64,000 nucleotides of DNA from Alphaproteobacteria bacterium (GTDB lineage Bacteria > Pseudomonadota > Alphaproteobacteria > UBA828), in the NCBI GenBank assembly GCA_022826345.1, contig JAJDVB010000147.1:1-64000 (forward strand), given 5' to 3'. Shown piece after piece: positions 1 through 8,672 of the stretch. A program made the translations under genes and the position numbers. Every line of letters starts with the position of its first letter. Within the stretch, counting starts at the first letter, position 1. Below the pieces are notes generated by a model that saw only the letters and a program-made list of their open reading frames with translations, was not told where the DNA came from and searched no databases.

Positions 1-930
1 CTCTGGAGATTTGGACTGTCACCGAGACAAAGCCCCCCGGCGAAATTCTTGCAAGTTCGCCGGGGGGCACCCTCCACAAAACATCGACTAATCCGAGCGG
101 ATCAGACCCCGATCCCCGCTGAAAGCCCGCGTCCTCTCAGCTGGTACCACACCCACTTCACGGGCCTTTTGCGCGGCAGCGGCGCGGAAGAGACCGCGGA
201 CGACCCGGGCATTGTCCGTACCCGCCAGCCGAACTGGCATCCCCGTTTGCCTGCTCCCCCGCCGGAGTTTCCCCATGAAGCTTCCTTCGACCTGACTCGA
301 GAGGAGGCGGCCTTTCTTCAGGGACGGCTGGAGGAGCGCTGTGCAGGCTCGCTGCTCGCGTGGATGGCTCGAGAGGGATCGGATGCGCCGTCGGACGGCT
401 GCTTCTGGGATGACAGCGCCGCGACGCATGCCCATGCCGATTTCACGGTCACGATAGAACTCGCCCGCCGTTTCTCTCTCCACGTTGAGGGCATGCCGCT
501 GCTCTACAATTTGTTACTGGCCGAGCGATTCCTTTCCGAACATGGCGGCGACGGCGAAGCGGTCGAACGGTACAGGCAGGAAATCGACGAATGGGCGGCT
601 CAGGAAGCCGATGAGGAGTCATTCGATCCGGCCAGGCTTTGGACCTTCGCCCGATCCCGCCACGTCCACGTTCCCCGTTTGCAGCGCCCATTCGTCGAGG
701 CCTGGTCGACGCGCCTTCCCGAAGTCGGGCCGACTGCGATCGCGGATGACCGCACGCTGCGTGACTTGATCGAGACTCGGGAACAGCAGCTCAAGGGGTC
801 GCGGGCGAGGCTTCACAACCCCGCTCGTCTCCTCGATTGGAGCGGACGGGTCGGAGTCGGGCGGATGAACTTCCGCTGGCATCGTGTCAGCCGGATGCTG
901 CTCGACCTGCACGGAGGGCTCGCGGCCTGA
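1..930 (+). CDS. DUF6361-like protein, C-terminal part (5' end outside window)
   Basis: The frame is open from base 1 to the TGA at 928-930, so the start lies upstream and about 309 residues are visible. The C-terminus, with NPARLLDWSGRVGVG followed by NFRWHRV, resembles the end of the uncharacterised DUF6361 family as I recall it; this was not searched. No catalytic motif is visible in this part. The stop overlaps the start of the next gene (TGATG), so the three genes at 1-5929 look like one translationally coupled operon with a PLD-type protein and an SF2 helicase. A TTG at 49 could be read as a start, but the upstream frame stays coding-like. By context it may be a subunit of a defence or DNA-processing system. 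The family name is moderately sure and the role is inferred. Confidence 0.6.
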   Translation, partial: LWRFGLSPRQSPPAKFLQVRRGAPSTKHRLIRADQTPIPAESPRPLSWYHTHFTGLLRGSGAEETADDPGIVRTRQPNWHPRLPAPPPEFPHEASFDLTREEAAFLQGRLEERCAGSLLAWMAREGSDAPSDGCFWDDSAATHAHADFTVTIELARRFSLHVEGMPLLYNLLLAERFLSEHGGDGEAVERYRQEIDEWAAQEADEESFDPARLWTFARSRHVHVPRLQRPFVEAWSTRLPEVGPTAIADDRTLRDLIETREQQLKGSRARLHNPARLLDWSGRVGVGRMNFRWHRVSRMLLDLHGGLAA

Positions 931-2741
931 TGCTCTCACCCGACTCCAGAACCGTCGCCTTCGATCTACTTCGCCCGCCGGCCGGCTACGACCTCGATTT
1001 CGCCTTACTGACGACCTACACCCTCGATCTGGACGCGTTGCTCGCGTTGCCTTTGGGTCTTGTCGCGCGGGCGGATAACGGGCTGGAGGAACTGCTCGCA
1101 GAGCCCCTTCTCCTCCTCGAGGCCTTGCGCCGGGCGGGCGAACGAATCCACGTCTTCGTGGATCGGGCCGGTATCGCCATTCCCCGCCAGAGGCGTGAGC
1201 TCTATACGATGCTGGAACCGAGCGTGCATCCCGTGCGCGCGCCAGGCCGCGGGGCGTTCCACCCCAAGGTCTGGGTGCTGCGCTTCATGTCTGAAGACGG
1301 AGCGATTCTGATACGTGTCGCCGTCCTGTCGCGGAACCTCACATTCGACCGTTCCTGGGACATCGCACTGGCGAGCGAAGGGTCACCCAAGCCCAGGCGG
1401 CAGACTCCAGGAAGCCGCCCACTTGCCGAGCTGATCAGGCACCTCCCCGCCCTGTGCGAGGAATCGCTGTCTCCTTCCGTCACCGACAAGGTCCAGGTCC
1501 TGGCCGAGGAGGTCGCGCGAACCGCCTTCGCGGCGCCCGACGGCTTCTTCGACAATCCCATCCAGTTCCATGTCCTTGGCATCAGCGGGCGAGAGGCAGC
1601 CGGTCGGCTGTGGCAGCCGATTTCCGACGGATACGACATGATCGCTGTTGCTCCCTTCGTCGGAAGTACGGCGCTGAATTCGGTCGCAGGGATGGGCGAG
1701 GGCCAGCGCATGCTGGTGAGCTCCCGGGAAGAGCTGGACAAGCTGCCCGACAGCGTGCTGGCGGGCTGGAGTCGCGTCTGCGTGATCGCGGATGCCGCTC
1801 TCGACGAAATGGAGGACGAGAACGGCAGCAGACCTTCCGGGCTGCATGCCAAGTTCATTGCGGTAGAGCACGGCTGGGACGTCACTTGGCTGGTGGGGTC
1901 CGCGAACCTAACCTTTGCCGCATTCTCCGGCAGGAACGTCGAGGTCACGGCCGCCCTGAGCGCCCGCAAAGGTCGCCGCAACGGCAACAGCGGATATGGC
2001 ATCGGACGTTTCCTCGACTCCGGATTCGAGACACTCTGCAAGCCATACCGGCGCGGCGAGCCCGAGATCGAGTCTGCCGAGATGGCAGAGGCGCTGGAGC
2101 GCATCGAGGCTGCCCGGGATGCGCTTCTCGACGCCGACCTCAATGTCGTCTGCTCTCCGTCAGGCCCCAACTGGAATTGGAGCCTCGAAGGTTCTCTCCC
2201 CCACTCACCGCCCGATGTGGACGTCAAGGCGTGGCCGATCTCGTTGGCCGAGGAACAGGCCCTCCCGCTCGAACTCCCCCTGGTCTGGACCCTGCCGATT
2301 GAGCGTCTCACCCGGCTCGTAGCCTTCCGTCTGCATGTTTCCGTGCCGGGGGTCGACGACATCGCCCTCACGCTCAGCCTCCCCGTCGAGGGCATGCCCG
2401 AAGACCGCCTGCACCATGTCCTCAGAAGCCTGATCGGCGATGCAGAGCGCTTCATGGCCTTTCTCCGCGCGCTGCTGGGCGGCCTCGACGGAATGATCGA
2501 CTGGGTGCACGGCCGGGATGCAAACGGCGATGGAGCACCTTGGTCCGACGTGCCGGGTGACGAGACCCTTCTTGAGGGCCTCGTTCGCGCCGCCTCACGC
2601 GATCCCCAGCGCCTGGAGCCGGTTCGCCGGCTGATCGAGGATTTCCGCAGCACCGAGGAAGGCCGCCGCATCGTCCCCGACGCCTTCCTCAACCTCTGGA
2701 GCGCTGTGGAAGAGGCGTTGCGCGAGGACGGCCGCACATGA
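930..2741 (+). CDS. Phospholipase D-like nuclease-family protein
   Basis: This is a 603-residue protein with two PLD-type half-sites. The first is FHPKVWVLRF (H111, K113) followed by SRNLTFD (N136). The second is LHAKFIAVEH (H306, K308) followed by GSANLTFAAF (N326) and NVE (E338). The HxK...N...E layout is that of PLD-fold nucleases, where the usual Asp is replaced, rather than of lipases. I chose the ATG at 930 because it overlaps the upstream stop (TGATG); 31 further in-frame codons upstream lie inside the DUF6361-like gene. The 3' end overlaps the helicase start (ATGA, 2738-2741). A PLD protein next to a helicase recalls DISARM (DrmC with DrmA) or Mokosh, but the third partner differs. 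It is probably the nuclease of the module; neither substrate nor activity is shown by the sequence. Confidence 0.8.
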   Translation: MLSPDSRTVAFDLLRPPAGYDLDFALLTTYTLDLDALLALPLGLVARADNGLEELLAEPLLLLEALRRAGERIHVFVDRAGIAIPRQRRELYTMLEPSVHPVRAPGRGAFHPKVWVLRFMSEDGAILIRVAVLSRNLTFDRSWDIALASEGSPKPRRQTPGSRPLAELIRHLPALCEESLSPSVTDKVQVLAEEVARTAFAAPDGFFDNPIQFHVLGISGREAAGRLWQPISDGYDMIAVAPFVGSTALNSVAGMGEGQRMLVSSREELDKLPDSVLAGWSRVCVIADAALDEMEDENGSRPSGLHAKFIAVEHGWDVTWLVGSANLTFAAFSGRNVEVTAALSARKGRRNGNSGYGIGRFLDSGFETLCKPYRRGEPEIESAEMAEALERIEAARDALLDADLNVVCSPSGPNWNWSLEGSLPHSPPDVDVKAWPISLAEEQALPLELPLVWTLPIERLTRLVAFRLHVSVPGVDDIALTLSLPVEGMPEDRLHHVLRSLIGDAERFMAFLRALLGGLDGMIDWVHGRDANGDGAPWSDVPGDETLLEGLVRAASRDPQRLEPVRRLIEDFRSTEEGRRIVPDAFLNLWSAVEEALREDGRT

Positions 2742-5700
2742 TCCGGCCCCGTATCGAGGAGATCCTGAAACCGCTGAAGCCGTTCCAGCGCCGCACCGTC
2801 GACCATGCCTTCCGGCGGTTGTACTTGGACGCAGACAGCACGTCGCGTTTCCTCGTCGCCGACGAGGTCGGCCTGGGGAAGACTCTGGTCGCGCGCGGCA
2901 TCATCGCTAGGGCGATCGACCATCTCTGGGACGACGTGGATCGCATCGATATCGTCTACATCTGCAGCAACGCCAGCATCGCCCGTGCCAACCTTCCGAA
3001 ACTCCAGATCGGGGGCGCCAGCGAACGCTCCTTCGCGCTGGCGACGCGTCTCACCATGCTGGCCGCCGAGCTCGCGCCCGGCGACGGCGGATCCGGCTTC
3101 ATGGACAACAAGCTGAACTTCGTGAGCTTCACGCCGCGCACGTCGTTCGAAATGGGGCATTCCGGCGGCCAACGCCGGGAACGGGAACTTCTGTTTCATC
3201 TTTTGTCCCCGCATGTCGAGCGGCGAACGCCATTGATGAATCTCTTGCAGGGCTGGGTGACCAAGCGGGAAGGCTGGCGTCGGGGGCTCGACACAGAGTT
3301 GCCGATCGAGCCCCGAATTCGGCGGGACTTCGACGAGGAACTCAAGCAGCGGGCGGACCTGCGGCTCAAGCTGCACGAGCTCCTCGACACCTGGTTCCAG
3401 CGCTATCGGAAGGCTTGGCCGGACGAGGCCCGATGGGGACGCGACGAGTTGATCGGCGAATTGCGGCAAATCCTCGCCGCCGTTTGCATCCAGGCCCTCG
3501 AGCCGGACCTGGTCATCCTCGACGAGTTCCAGCGGTTCAAGCCACTGATCGACACCCGGGAAGAACAGCGCAGCCCGGCCGCCGAGCTTGCGCAATCCCT
3601 GTTCGAGACCGAGGCGCATGACGGCCGGCCCGTCCCGACCCTGCTCCTCTCGGCGACGCCCTACAAGCTCTACACGACCGACGCCGAGATTGAGCAGGAG
3701 GATCACTACGAGGACTTCCTGGCCACCACACGGTTCCTTTTCGGCGGCCGGGAATCCAATGTCGAAAGACTGGCCTGGGATCTTACCCGGTTTGCCAACG
3801 CCCTGAAACGGGCGAGGCCCAGCGACAGGGATTCGCTCCAGGCCGCCGCCGATACAAAGACGGACGTCGAGAATGCGCTTCGAGCCGTGATGGCCAGGAC
3901 CGAGAGGGTCGCCGCCAGCGACGAGCGGGACGCCATGCTGAGCGAGCCCGGAGCAACGATCTCGCTCAAGCCGGTGGACGTGCGCCAGTACCTCGCGTCC
4001 GACGCCCTGTTCAAGGCCGTCGGCGACCGGGATCCGATGCCGTACTGGAAGTCGGCCCCTTACCTCGTTCATTTCATGCGCGGCTACAGGTTCAACGACC
4101 GGCTCGAGGAGGCGCGCGAACGGTCTGCTTCCACGGTTGCCGCGGTGCTGCGATCCCACAGTCAATCCTTCCTGTCTGCCAAGGATTTGCACCGGTGGTC
4201 CGAACTCGATCCCGCGCATCCGAAGATGCGCGAGATGGTAAACGATCAACTCGACTCGGGCGTCTGGCGTCTTCTTTGGGTACCGCCGACTCTGCCCTAT
4301 TGGCCGCTCGAAGGCCCTTTCCACGATAAGGCAGGCGTCACCAAGTCACTGTTGTTTTCGGCGTGGAATGTCGTCCCGGACGTTGTCAGCGCCGTCCTCA
4401 GCTACGAGGCCGAGAGACGCATGACGGGAGGTCGGATCCGTAACTACGAGAATCCGGCAAGGCAGCAGGTTTCCTTGCTGCGTCTCACCCAGTCCGCTGC
4501 GAGAGTCAGGTCTCGCCATCGTCTTCTGCTTCTTCTCCTGCCATGCCTGCCGCTTGCCGACCGGGCGCATCCGCTGAACGCCCCTCCCGGGCACGACCGT
4601 CGCAAGTGGGTCCGCCACGCCGTGGAGCACCTGCTGTCGGCCCCGGACATCCCGGACCCGCAGGACCGTCCCGTCGACGACCGCTGGGAATGGGTAGCGC
4701 CGCTGCTCCTCGACCCGGAATTGCGGACCTTCCTGGAGGCATGGCGGGACGGAAACGTTGCGGCGTTCAACGACGACAAGTCCCTGCCGAGACCGAATCC
4801 CGAGCTGTTCGGCGCCTATGTCGACGACCTCCTCAACCTGCCACTTGAGCAGCTAGGCCGCCGTCCGCCTGGCCTCGCCGATCTTCTGACCGAGGTCGCC
4901 CTTGGCGCACCCGCGATCCTGGCACTGCGCAGCCTCGATGCCGCGCCCGGCCTGACACTCGATACCCGCCGCAGGCTCGCCGTCACGATCGCCGACGCCT
5001 TCTGGAGCCTGTTCAACCAGCCCGCGGTCATTTCTTTGATGCGCCAGCTCTCCGCCGGAAAGAAGGCTTCGCGCAACGATACATATTACTGGCGGCTGGT
5101 CCTGGAGTATTGCTGCCAAGGCAATCTCCAGGCCGTGCTCGACGAACAATGGCACCTGCTGTGGGAGCAAAACGCCTGGTCGGACACCGCAGACGCCACT
5201 GCGGTCGCATGCGAATGCGTCAAGACGCTTGTCAACGCGGTGCACCCCGTCAGATCACGCGTTCATGGCCGCTTTCTTGAAGTCCTGGCCTCGGACGACC
5301 TCGATCCGAAGGAAATCCGGATCCGAACGGTGTTCGCTCTTCGCTTCGGTCATCTGCGCGCGGAGAACGACGAGAACATCAGCGAGGACATGGTTCGCGC
5401 CGCCTTCAACAGCCCGTTCCGCCCCTTGGTGCTAACCAGCACCTCGATCGGCCAGGAGGGGCTGGACTTTCATCCCTGGTGCCATCGCCTGGTCCACTGG
5501 AACCTGCCGGGCAATCCGGTCGACCTTGAACAGCGTGAGGGTCGTGTCCACCGGTACAAGGGCCATGCCGTCCGGCGCAACGTGGCGGCCGCCCACGGCA
5601 AGGCTGCACTTGAGTCGTGGCGACCCGGCAACGATCTCTGGACTTTGATTTTCGATCGCGCCAATCAAGCAGCACGGGAAGCCGGTGACTCTGACCTCGT

Positions 5701-5929
5701 TCCCCACTGGATCGCTTCTGGCAATTGTCGCGTCGAGCGCCATGTCCCACTGCTGCCGTATACGAGGGAAGTCAAGGCCTTTCATCGCTTGAAGCGGCAG
5801 CTCGCAGCTTATCGCGTCGTCTTCGGCCAGCCGCGGCAGGAAGAACTGATCGCTCTCTTTGAACGGGCCGATTTCTCCGTCGATCAACTCCAGCAACTTA
5901 CCATCGATCTATCCCCGCCGGATTTATGA
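2738..5929 (+). CDS. SF2 helicase (DEAD/DEAH, Snf2-like C-terminal motifs)
   Basis: This is a 1063-residue protein. The N-terminus has the Q-like segment PFQRRTV and Walker A ADEVGLGKT (residues 41-49). Walker B is VILDEFQRF (D262, E263) and motif III is LLLSATPYKLYT (SAT at 305-307). Roughly 550 residues of insertion and linker follow. The second RecA-like domain carries VLTSTSIGQEGLDFH (about 897-911) and the arginine-finger motif QREGRVHRYKG (about 931-941). Motifs are intact, so ATPase/translocase activity is expected. Start ATG 2738 overlaps the PLD gene stop by 4 bp. It is the last gene of the module; about 450 bp of degraded mobile DNA follow. Its size and large insertion distinguish it from an ordinary DEAD-box RNA helicase. 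It could be the sensor or motor of a defence system with the two upstream proteins (inference). Confidence 0.85.
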   Translation: MIRPRIEEILKPLKPFQRRTVDHAFRRLYLDADSTSRFLVADEVGLGKTLVARGIIARAIDHLWDDVDRIDIVYICSNASIARANLPKLQIGGASERSFALATRLTMLAAELAPGDGGSGFMDNKLNFVSFTPRTSFEMGHSGGQRRERELLFHLLSPHVERRTPLMNLLQGWVTKREGWRRGLDTELPIEPRIRRDFDEELKQRADLRLKLHELLDTWFQRYRKAWPDEARWGRDELIGELRQILAAVCIQALEPDLVILDEFQRFKPLIDTREEQRSPAAELAQSLFETEAHDGRPVPTLLLSATPYKLYTTDAEIEQEDHYEDFLATTRFLFGGRESNVERLAWDLTRFANALKRARPSDRDSLQAAADTKTDVENALRAVMARTERVAASDERDAMLSEPGATISLKPVDVRQYLASDALFKAVGDRDPMPYWKSAPYLVHFMRGYRFNDRLEEARERSASTVAAVLRSHSQSFLSAKDLHRWSELDPAHPKMREMVNDQLDSGVWRLLWVPPTLPYWPLEGPFHDKAGVTKSLLFSAWNVVPDVVSAVLSYEAERRMTGGRIRNYENPARQQVSLLRLTQSAARVRSRHRLLLLLLPCLPLADRAHPLNAPPGHDRRKWVRHAVEHLLSAPDIPDPQDRPVDDRWEWVAPLLLDPELRTFLEAWRDGNVAAFNDDKSLPRPNPELFGAYVDDLLNLPLEQLGRRPPGLADLLTEVALGAPAILALRSLDAAPGLTLDTRRRLAVTIADAFWSLFNQPAVISLMRQLSAGKKASRNDTYYWRLVLEYCCQGNLQAVLDEQWHLLWEQNAWSDTADATAVACECVKTLVNAVHPVRSRVHGRFLEVLASDDLDPKEIRIRTVFALRFGHLRAENDENISEDMVRAAFNSPFRPLVLTSTSIGQEGLDFHPWCHRLVHWNLPGNPVDLEQREGRVHRYKGHAVRRNVAAAHGKAALESWRPGNDLWTLIFDRANQAAREAGDSDLVPHWIASGNCRVERHVPLLPYTREVKAFHRLKRQLAAYRVVFGQPRQEELIALFERADFSVDQLQQLTIDLSPPDL

Positions 5930-6018
5930 TCCGGCCCTTCAATTCGGTGCTGACCAACACTCAGCGCTCGACTCCGTCGACGACCGGTACTTTTTGATCA
6001 GCGCATAGATTGGACGCC

Positions 6019-6063
6019 GATCGGCGTGCTAAGTCGTTGATATAGCTTGACCCCATAGGGTCA
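6019..6063 (+). repeat. Inverted-repeat end, left copy (IS21-like terminal sequence?)
   Basis: The sequence from GATCGGCGTGC to TAGGGTCA is matched, on the opposite strand, by 12076-12119 with only scattered mismatches and two one-base indels. Further GCCGATC-type repeats lie just beside it (around 6012-6028 and 6070-6086). Multiple short repeats plus a TGACCC...GGGTCA palindrome remind me of IS21-family ends, but no istA or istB gene is present. It could instead be the end of a composite or non-autonomous element. Confidence 0.55.
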
Positions 6064-6111
6064 ACATTGGGTGCCGATCAACATCGAAACCCTGGCCCGT
6101 GCAGCGTGCAT

Positions 6112-6216
6112 TTAGGACGGTGCTGCTGCTGGCGACTCGCCTGTCCCCATCGCCGCCTCGATGGTCTTTCCGATGCGCTCGGCGGCGTCCTGCAGGTCGC
6201 GGTCGCCGACATGGCA
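6112..6216 (-). pseudogene. Degenerate 3' end of a tyrosine recombinase
   Basis: The minus strand encodes HVGDRDLQDAAERIGKTIEA and a few more residues, nearly identical to the C-terminus of the intact integrase ending at 13122 (HVGDRDLQAAAERIGKTIEV). DNA similarity runs from 6091 to 6214 against 13101 to 13224, so it includes a short stretch past the stop codon. Nothing upstream of 6216 on the minus strand matches the integrase. This is a leftover of an earlier integrase copy at the edge of an older island, pointing to tandem accretion or recombination. Confidence 0.85.
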
Positions 6217-6380
6217 CTGGAAGGCCGAACGGGAGCCGGCACTCGCCGCGTAGCCACTGGAAGGGCAGGTTCGACACGATCGCTTCGACAGCCGCTTGAC
6301 AGGCTGCAGGATTGACCGAAGTGAGCAACCGGCGCGATGCCCTGGCGGTGGCAACCAGCCCTTCGACGAGATGCGGAAGC

Positions 6381-6905
6381 TCAGCTGCCCGGCTTCGCCA
6401 TCTCTGAACGCACCCTCTCTGCCAACGCTTCGTTGGCGGCCGCATAGGCGGGCTCGAGCCAGTCCGAGCTCCAGAACCAGAGGCCGATGCCACGGTCCAC
6501 TTCGTGCTGAACGACCTTCGTTCCGCCATCTGCAGGCTCCAGAAGCCAACGATGGTCGAAGGTCAAGATGCCGGGGATGCCCCCGGACTGGCGCAGCTCC
6601 GCACTCGGGAGAAGGGTTTCCACCGTCGCGGTCATTTCCAGGATGGCGCCGCTTGGCTCGCGGACCCTGTTCAGCACCGTCTCTCCCTCCGCATAGGCGC
6701 CGTCGACCTCGACGAAGACCGGGTTCCACTGCGGGTAGGCCCGCGTGTCGATCAGAACCTCCCACACCGCCTCGGGCGGGGCGGGGATCCAGATCTCCAC
6801 GAGGAAGGTCTTGCGGGTGGCGAGCGCGCCCGCCACCGCGACGATCAGGACGATCAGGACGGCGGCCGGGACACCCCATTTGACGAGGGACCGGGACTTC
6901 GACAT
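6381..6905 (-). CDS. SRPBCC-family protein with N-terminal membrane anchor
   Basis: This is a 174-residue protein. Residues about 8-28 form a single hydrophobic segment (WGVPAAVLIVLIVAVAGALA), followed by a START/SRPBCC-like domain beginning IWIPAPPEAVWEVL with YPQWNPVF, typical of polyketide-cyclase or activator-of-Hsp90-like folds. Ligand is unknown. I chose the ATG at 6905; an in-frame ATG at 6932 is possible. It lies about 50 bp downstream of the SDR gene on the same strand, so the two are probably co-transcribed and may share control by the divergent TetR regulator. Confidence 0.7.
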   Translation of the reverse strand: MSKSRSLVKWGVPAAVLIVLIVAVAGALATRKTFLVEIWIPAPPEAVWEVLIDTRAYPQWNPVFVEVDGAYAEGETVLNRVREPSGAILEMTATVETLLPSAELRQSGGIPGILTFDHRWLLEPADGGTKVVQHEVDRGIGLWFWSSDWLEPAYAAANEALAERVRSEMAKPGS

Positions 6906-6955
6906 CTCACATAGCCTCGCGAACCGGCCCATCAGGTCGTCAGGAGCACGGCCGG

Positions 6956-7801
6956 TCAGGCGGCAGACGGGGGCACGAGCATGGCGCCGAGCTGGTCCAG
7001 GAAAACCTGGCGCTTGTCCTGCCCCATCATCGCAATCAGCATCGCCGCGTCGGCGCCGGTCGGATTGTTGATCGGCGCATCGCCCGTGACGCACTGGAAG
7101 ATCCGGTCGGCGACCTCTTGCGGATCGGCGAGATTCCCGCCCTGGTTCGCCATTTGCTCGCCTACCGCAGTCATCTGCGCCCGCAGGCGCTTGGAGAACG
7201 CGACGAGCTGGGCGTCGCCCACCTCCAGCCGATCGTCGGTATTGACGCCGAACGCGGTGGTCGGATAGGCGCCCGGCGCGACCGAATGGATGCGCACGCC
7301 CAAGGGCTTGTATTCCAGCGCCATGCTCTCGGTCAGCCCGATCATGGCGTGCTTCGAGGCGGCGTAGACCGCGTGCCCCGGCAGGCCCAGGTGACCGGCC
7401 ATCGAGGTCACGTTGACGATGGCGCCATCCCCCGCCGCCCTCATCTCCGGCAGCGCCTCGCGCATGACGTTCATCGGGCCGAACACGTTGGTCTCGAACA
7501 TCGCGCGGATATCCGCGTCGCTGGCCTGCTCGAACAGGCCGTCGCCTCCATAGCCGGCGTTGTTAACGACGGCATCGATGCGACCGAAACGTGCGCGCGC
7601 GGCGGCGAAGGCGGCGGAGATGCTGTCCGGGTCGGTGACGTCCAGCTTGAGGACCAGCATCCGGTCATGGTCGGCAAGCTCAGGTACCCTTTCGGGTGCG
7701 CGCATGGTGGCGACGACGTTCCAGCCCGCGTCTTGAAAGGTCCGGGCGGTCAGCCTGCCGAACCCGCTGGAGCATCCGGTGATGAGAACGGTTTGGGTCA
7801 T
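6956..7801 (-). CDS. Short-chain dehydrogenase/reductase
   Basis: This is a 281-residue classical SDR. The cofactor loop is TGCSSGFG near residue 8, the NNAGYGG motif follows, Ser is in VNVTSMAG, and the catalytic YAASK is present. The Asp/Glu versus Arg preference after the second strand (VVATMRAPER) suggests NADP(H). Substrate is unknown. It is divergent from the TetR gene at 7903, with a perfect 12-bp palindrome in the shared 101-bp intergenic region, and is followed by the SRPBCC gene. This is a standard TetR-regulated enzyme cassette; cargo status in the island is inferred from its position between mobile-element relics. Confidence 0.85.
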   Translation of the reverse strand: MTQTVLITGCSSGFGRLTARTFQDAGWNVVATMRAPERVPELADHDRMLVLKLDVTDPDSISAAFAAARARFGRIDAVVNNAGYGGDGLFEQASDADIRAMFETNVFGPMNVMREALPEMRAAGDGAIVNVTSMAGHLGLPGHAVYAASKHAMIGLTESMALEYKPLGVRIHSVAPGAYPTTAFGVNTDDRLEVGDAQLVAFSKRLRAQMTAVGEQMANQGGNLADPQEVADRIFQCVTGDAPINNPTGADAAMLIAMMGQDKRQVFLDQLGAMLVPPSAA

Positions 7802-7833
7802 GGCGCATCCTTACACATCGACAGATTATGACG

Positions 7834-7845
7834 TTCTGTACAGAA
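7834..7845. promoter_or_regulatory. Palindromic operator, probably for the adjacent TetR regulator
   Basis: TTCTGTACAGAA is a perfect 12-bp palindrome midway between the divergent SDR and TetR genes. The location and symmetry fit a TetR-dimer operator controlling both promoters. The assignment is by position only. Confidence 0.55.
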
Positions 7846-7902
7846 TATCTTACATATCACCACATCTTGTCAAGTCGTAAATCCTGAGATATCTCTCGTT
7901 GG

Positions 7903-8490
7903 ATGAGCAGCGCGCGTCGCACCCCCCTCTCCGAGACCGAAGCGCGGATCGTCGAGGCCGCGATCGGCGTCTTCGTTCGCTATGGCGCGAAGAAGACGAC
8001 CATGGCGGACATTGCCGAGGCGGCCGGGGTGTCGCGCCAGACCGTCTACGCGTCCTTCGGCGACAAGGACGGGATCATCGTGGCGTGCATCCGCCACGTC
8101 TCGGAGGCGTCGCTGGCGGCGATCCGGGCGCGGCTCGGTGGTTGCGGCACCTTGGGCGAAGGGCTCGACGTCTATTTCGAGGAGACGGTGGTGAAGTCCT
8201 TCGAGATGCTGCAGGAGGCAGGCGATCCGGAGGACCTGATCAGCGGTCACAACCGGGCGGGCAGGGCGGCGATCGAGGAGGCCCACGCCCGTCAGGCGGC
8301 GCTGATTGCCGAATTGCTGGAGCCCCACGCCGATGCCATTGCCCGCTCCGGCCAGACGCCCGCCCAGTTGGCACGATTCGTGGTCACCGTTGCGATGGGG
8401 CTGAAGTACGGGGCCGGGGATCGAAGCGCGCTCGATGAACTCCTGCATTCGCTCCAAAGCAGTGTGATCGCGTTGACGGAATCAGAGTAG
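7903..8490 (+). CDS. TetR/AcrR-family transcriptional regulator
   Basis: This is a 195-residue protein. The N-terminal helix-turn-helix reads TMADIAEAAGVSRQTVYASF (about residues 33-52) and is followed by a variable all-helical ligand domain. It is divergent from the SDR/SRPBCC pair and probably represses it through the 7834-7845 palindrome, and perhaps itself. Inducer unknown. The start ATG at 7903 gives the usual short leader before the first helix. Confidence 0.85.
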   Translation: MSSARRTPLSETEARIVEAAIGVFVRYGAKKTTMADIAEAAGVSRQTVYASFGDKDGIIVACIRHVSEASLAAIRARLGGCGTLGEGLDVYFEETVVKSFEMLQEAGDPEDLISGHNRAGRAAIEEAHARQAALIAELLEPHADAIARSGQTPAQLARFVVTVAMGLKYGAGDRSALDELLHSLQSSVIALTESE

Positions 8491-8672
8491 GCCGGCACAG
8501 ACCCGTCCGCCCGGATCGATCGGGCCGCCGGCTACGCTGAACTCCGATGAATCGTGTCGGGTCGCGCGCGTCCCGGAAGTTGCCGGGCCGGCAGCTCCGC
8601 TTTCGCCGCGCGTCCCGTCACCGCTACCATCCTCTCTCAACAGAGCCAAAGGGCCTTCGCCGGATGCTTAGA

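Noticed and set aside
1202..4324. 1040-codon open frame on the minus strand
   Set aside because: Antisense to the PLD and helicase genes, which have intact motifs; it is a product of high GC and shows only low-complexity composition.
1..5929. Assignment as DISARM
   Set aside because: No DrmB (DUF1998), no methylase and a different third gene; only the PLD plus helicase pairing is similar.
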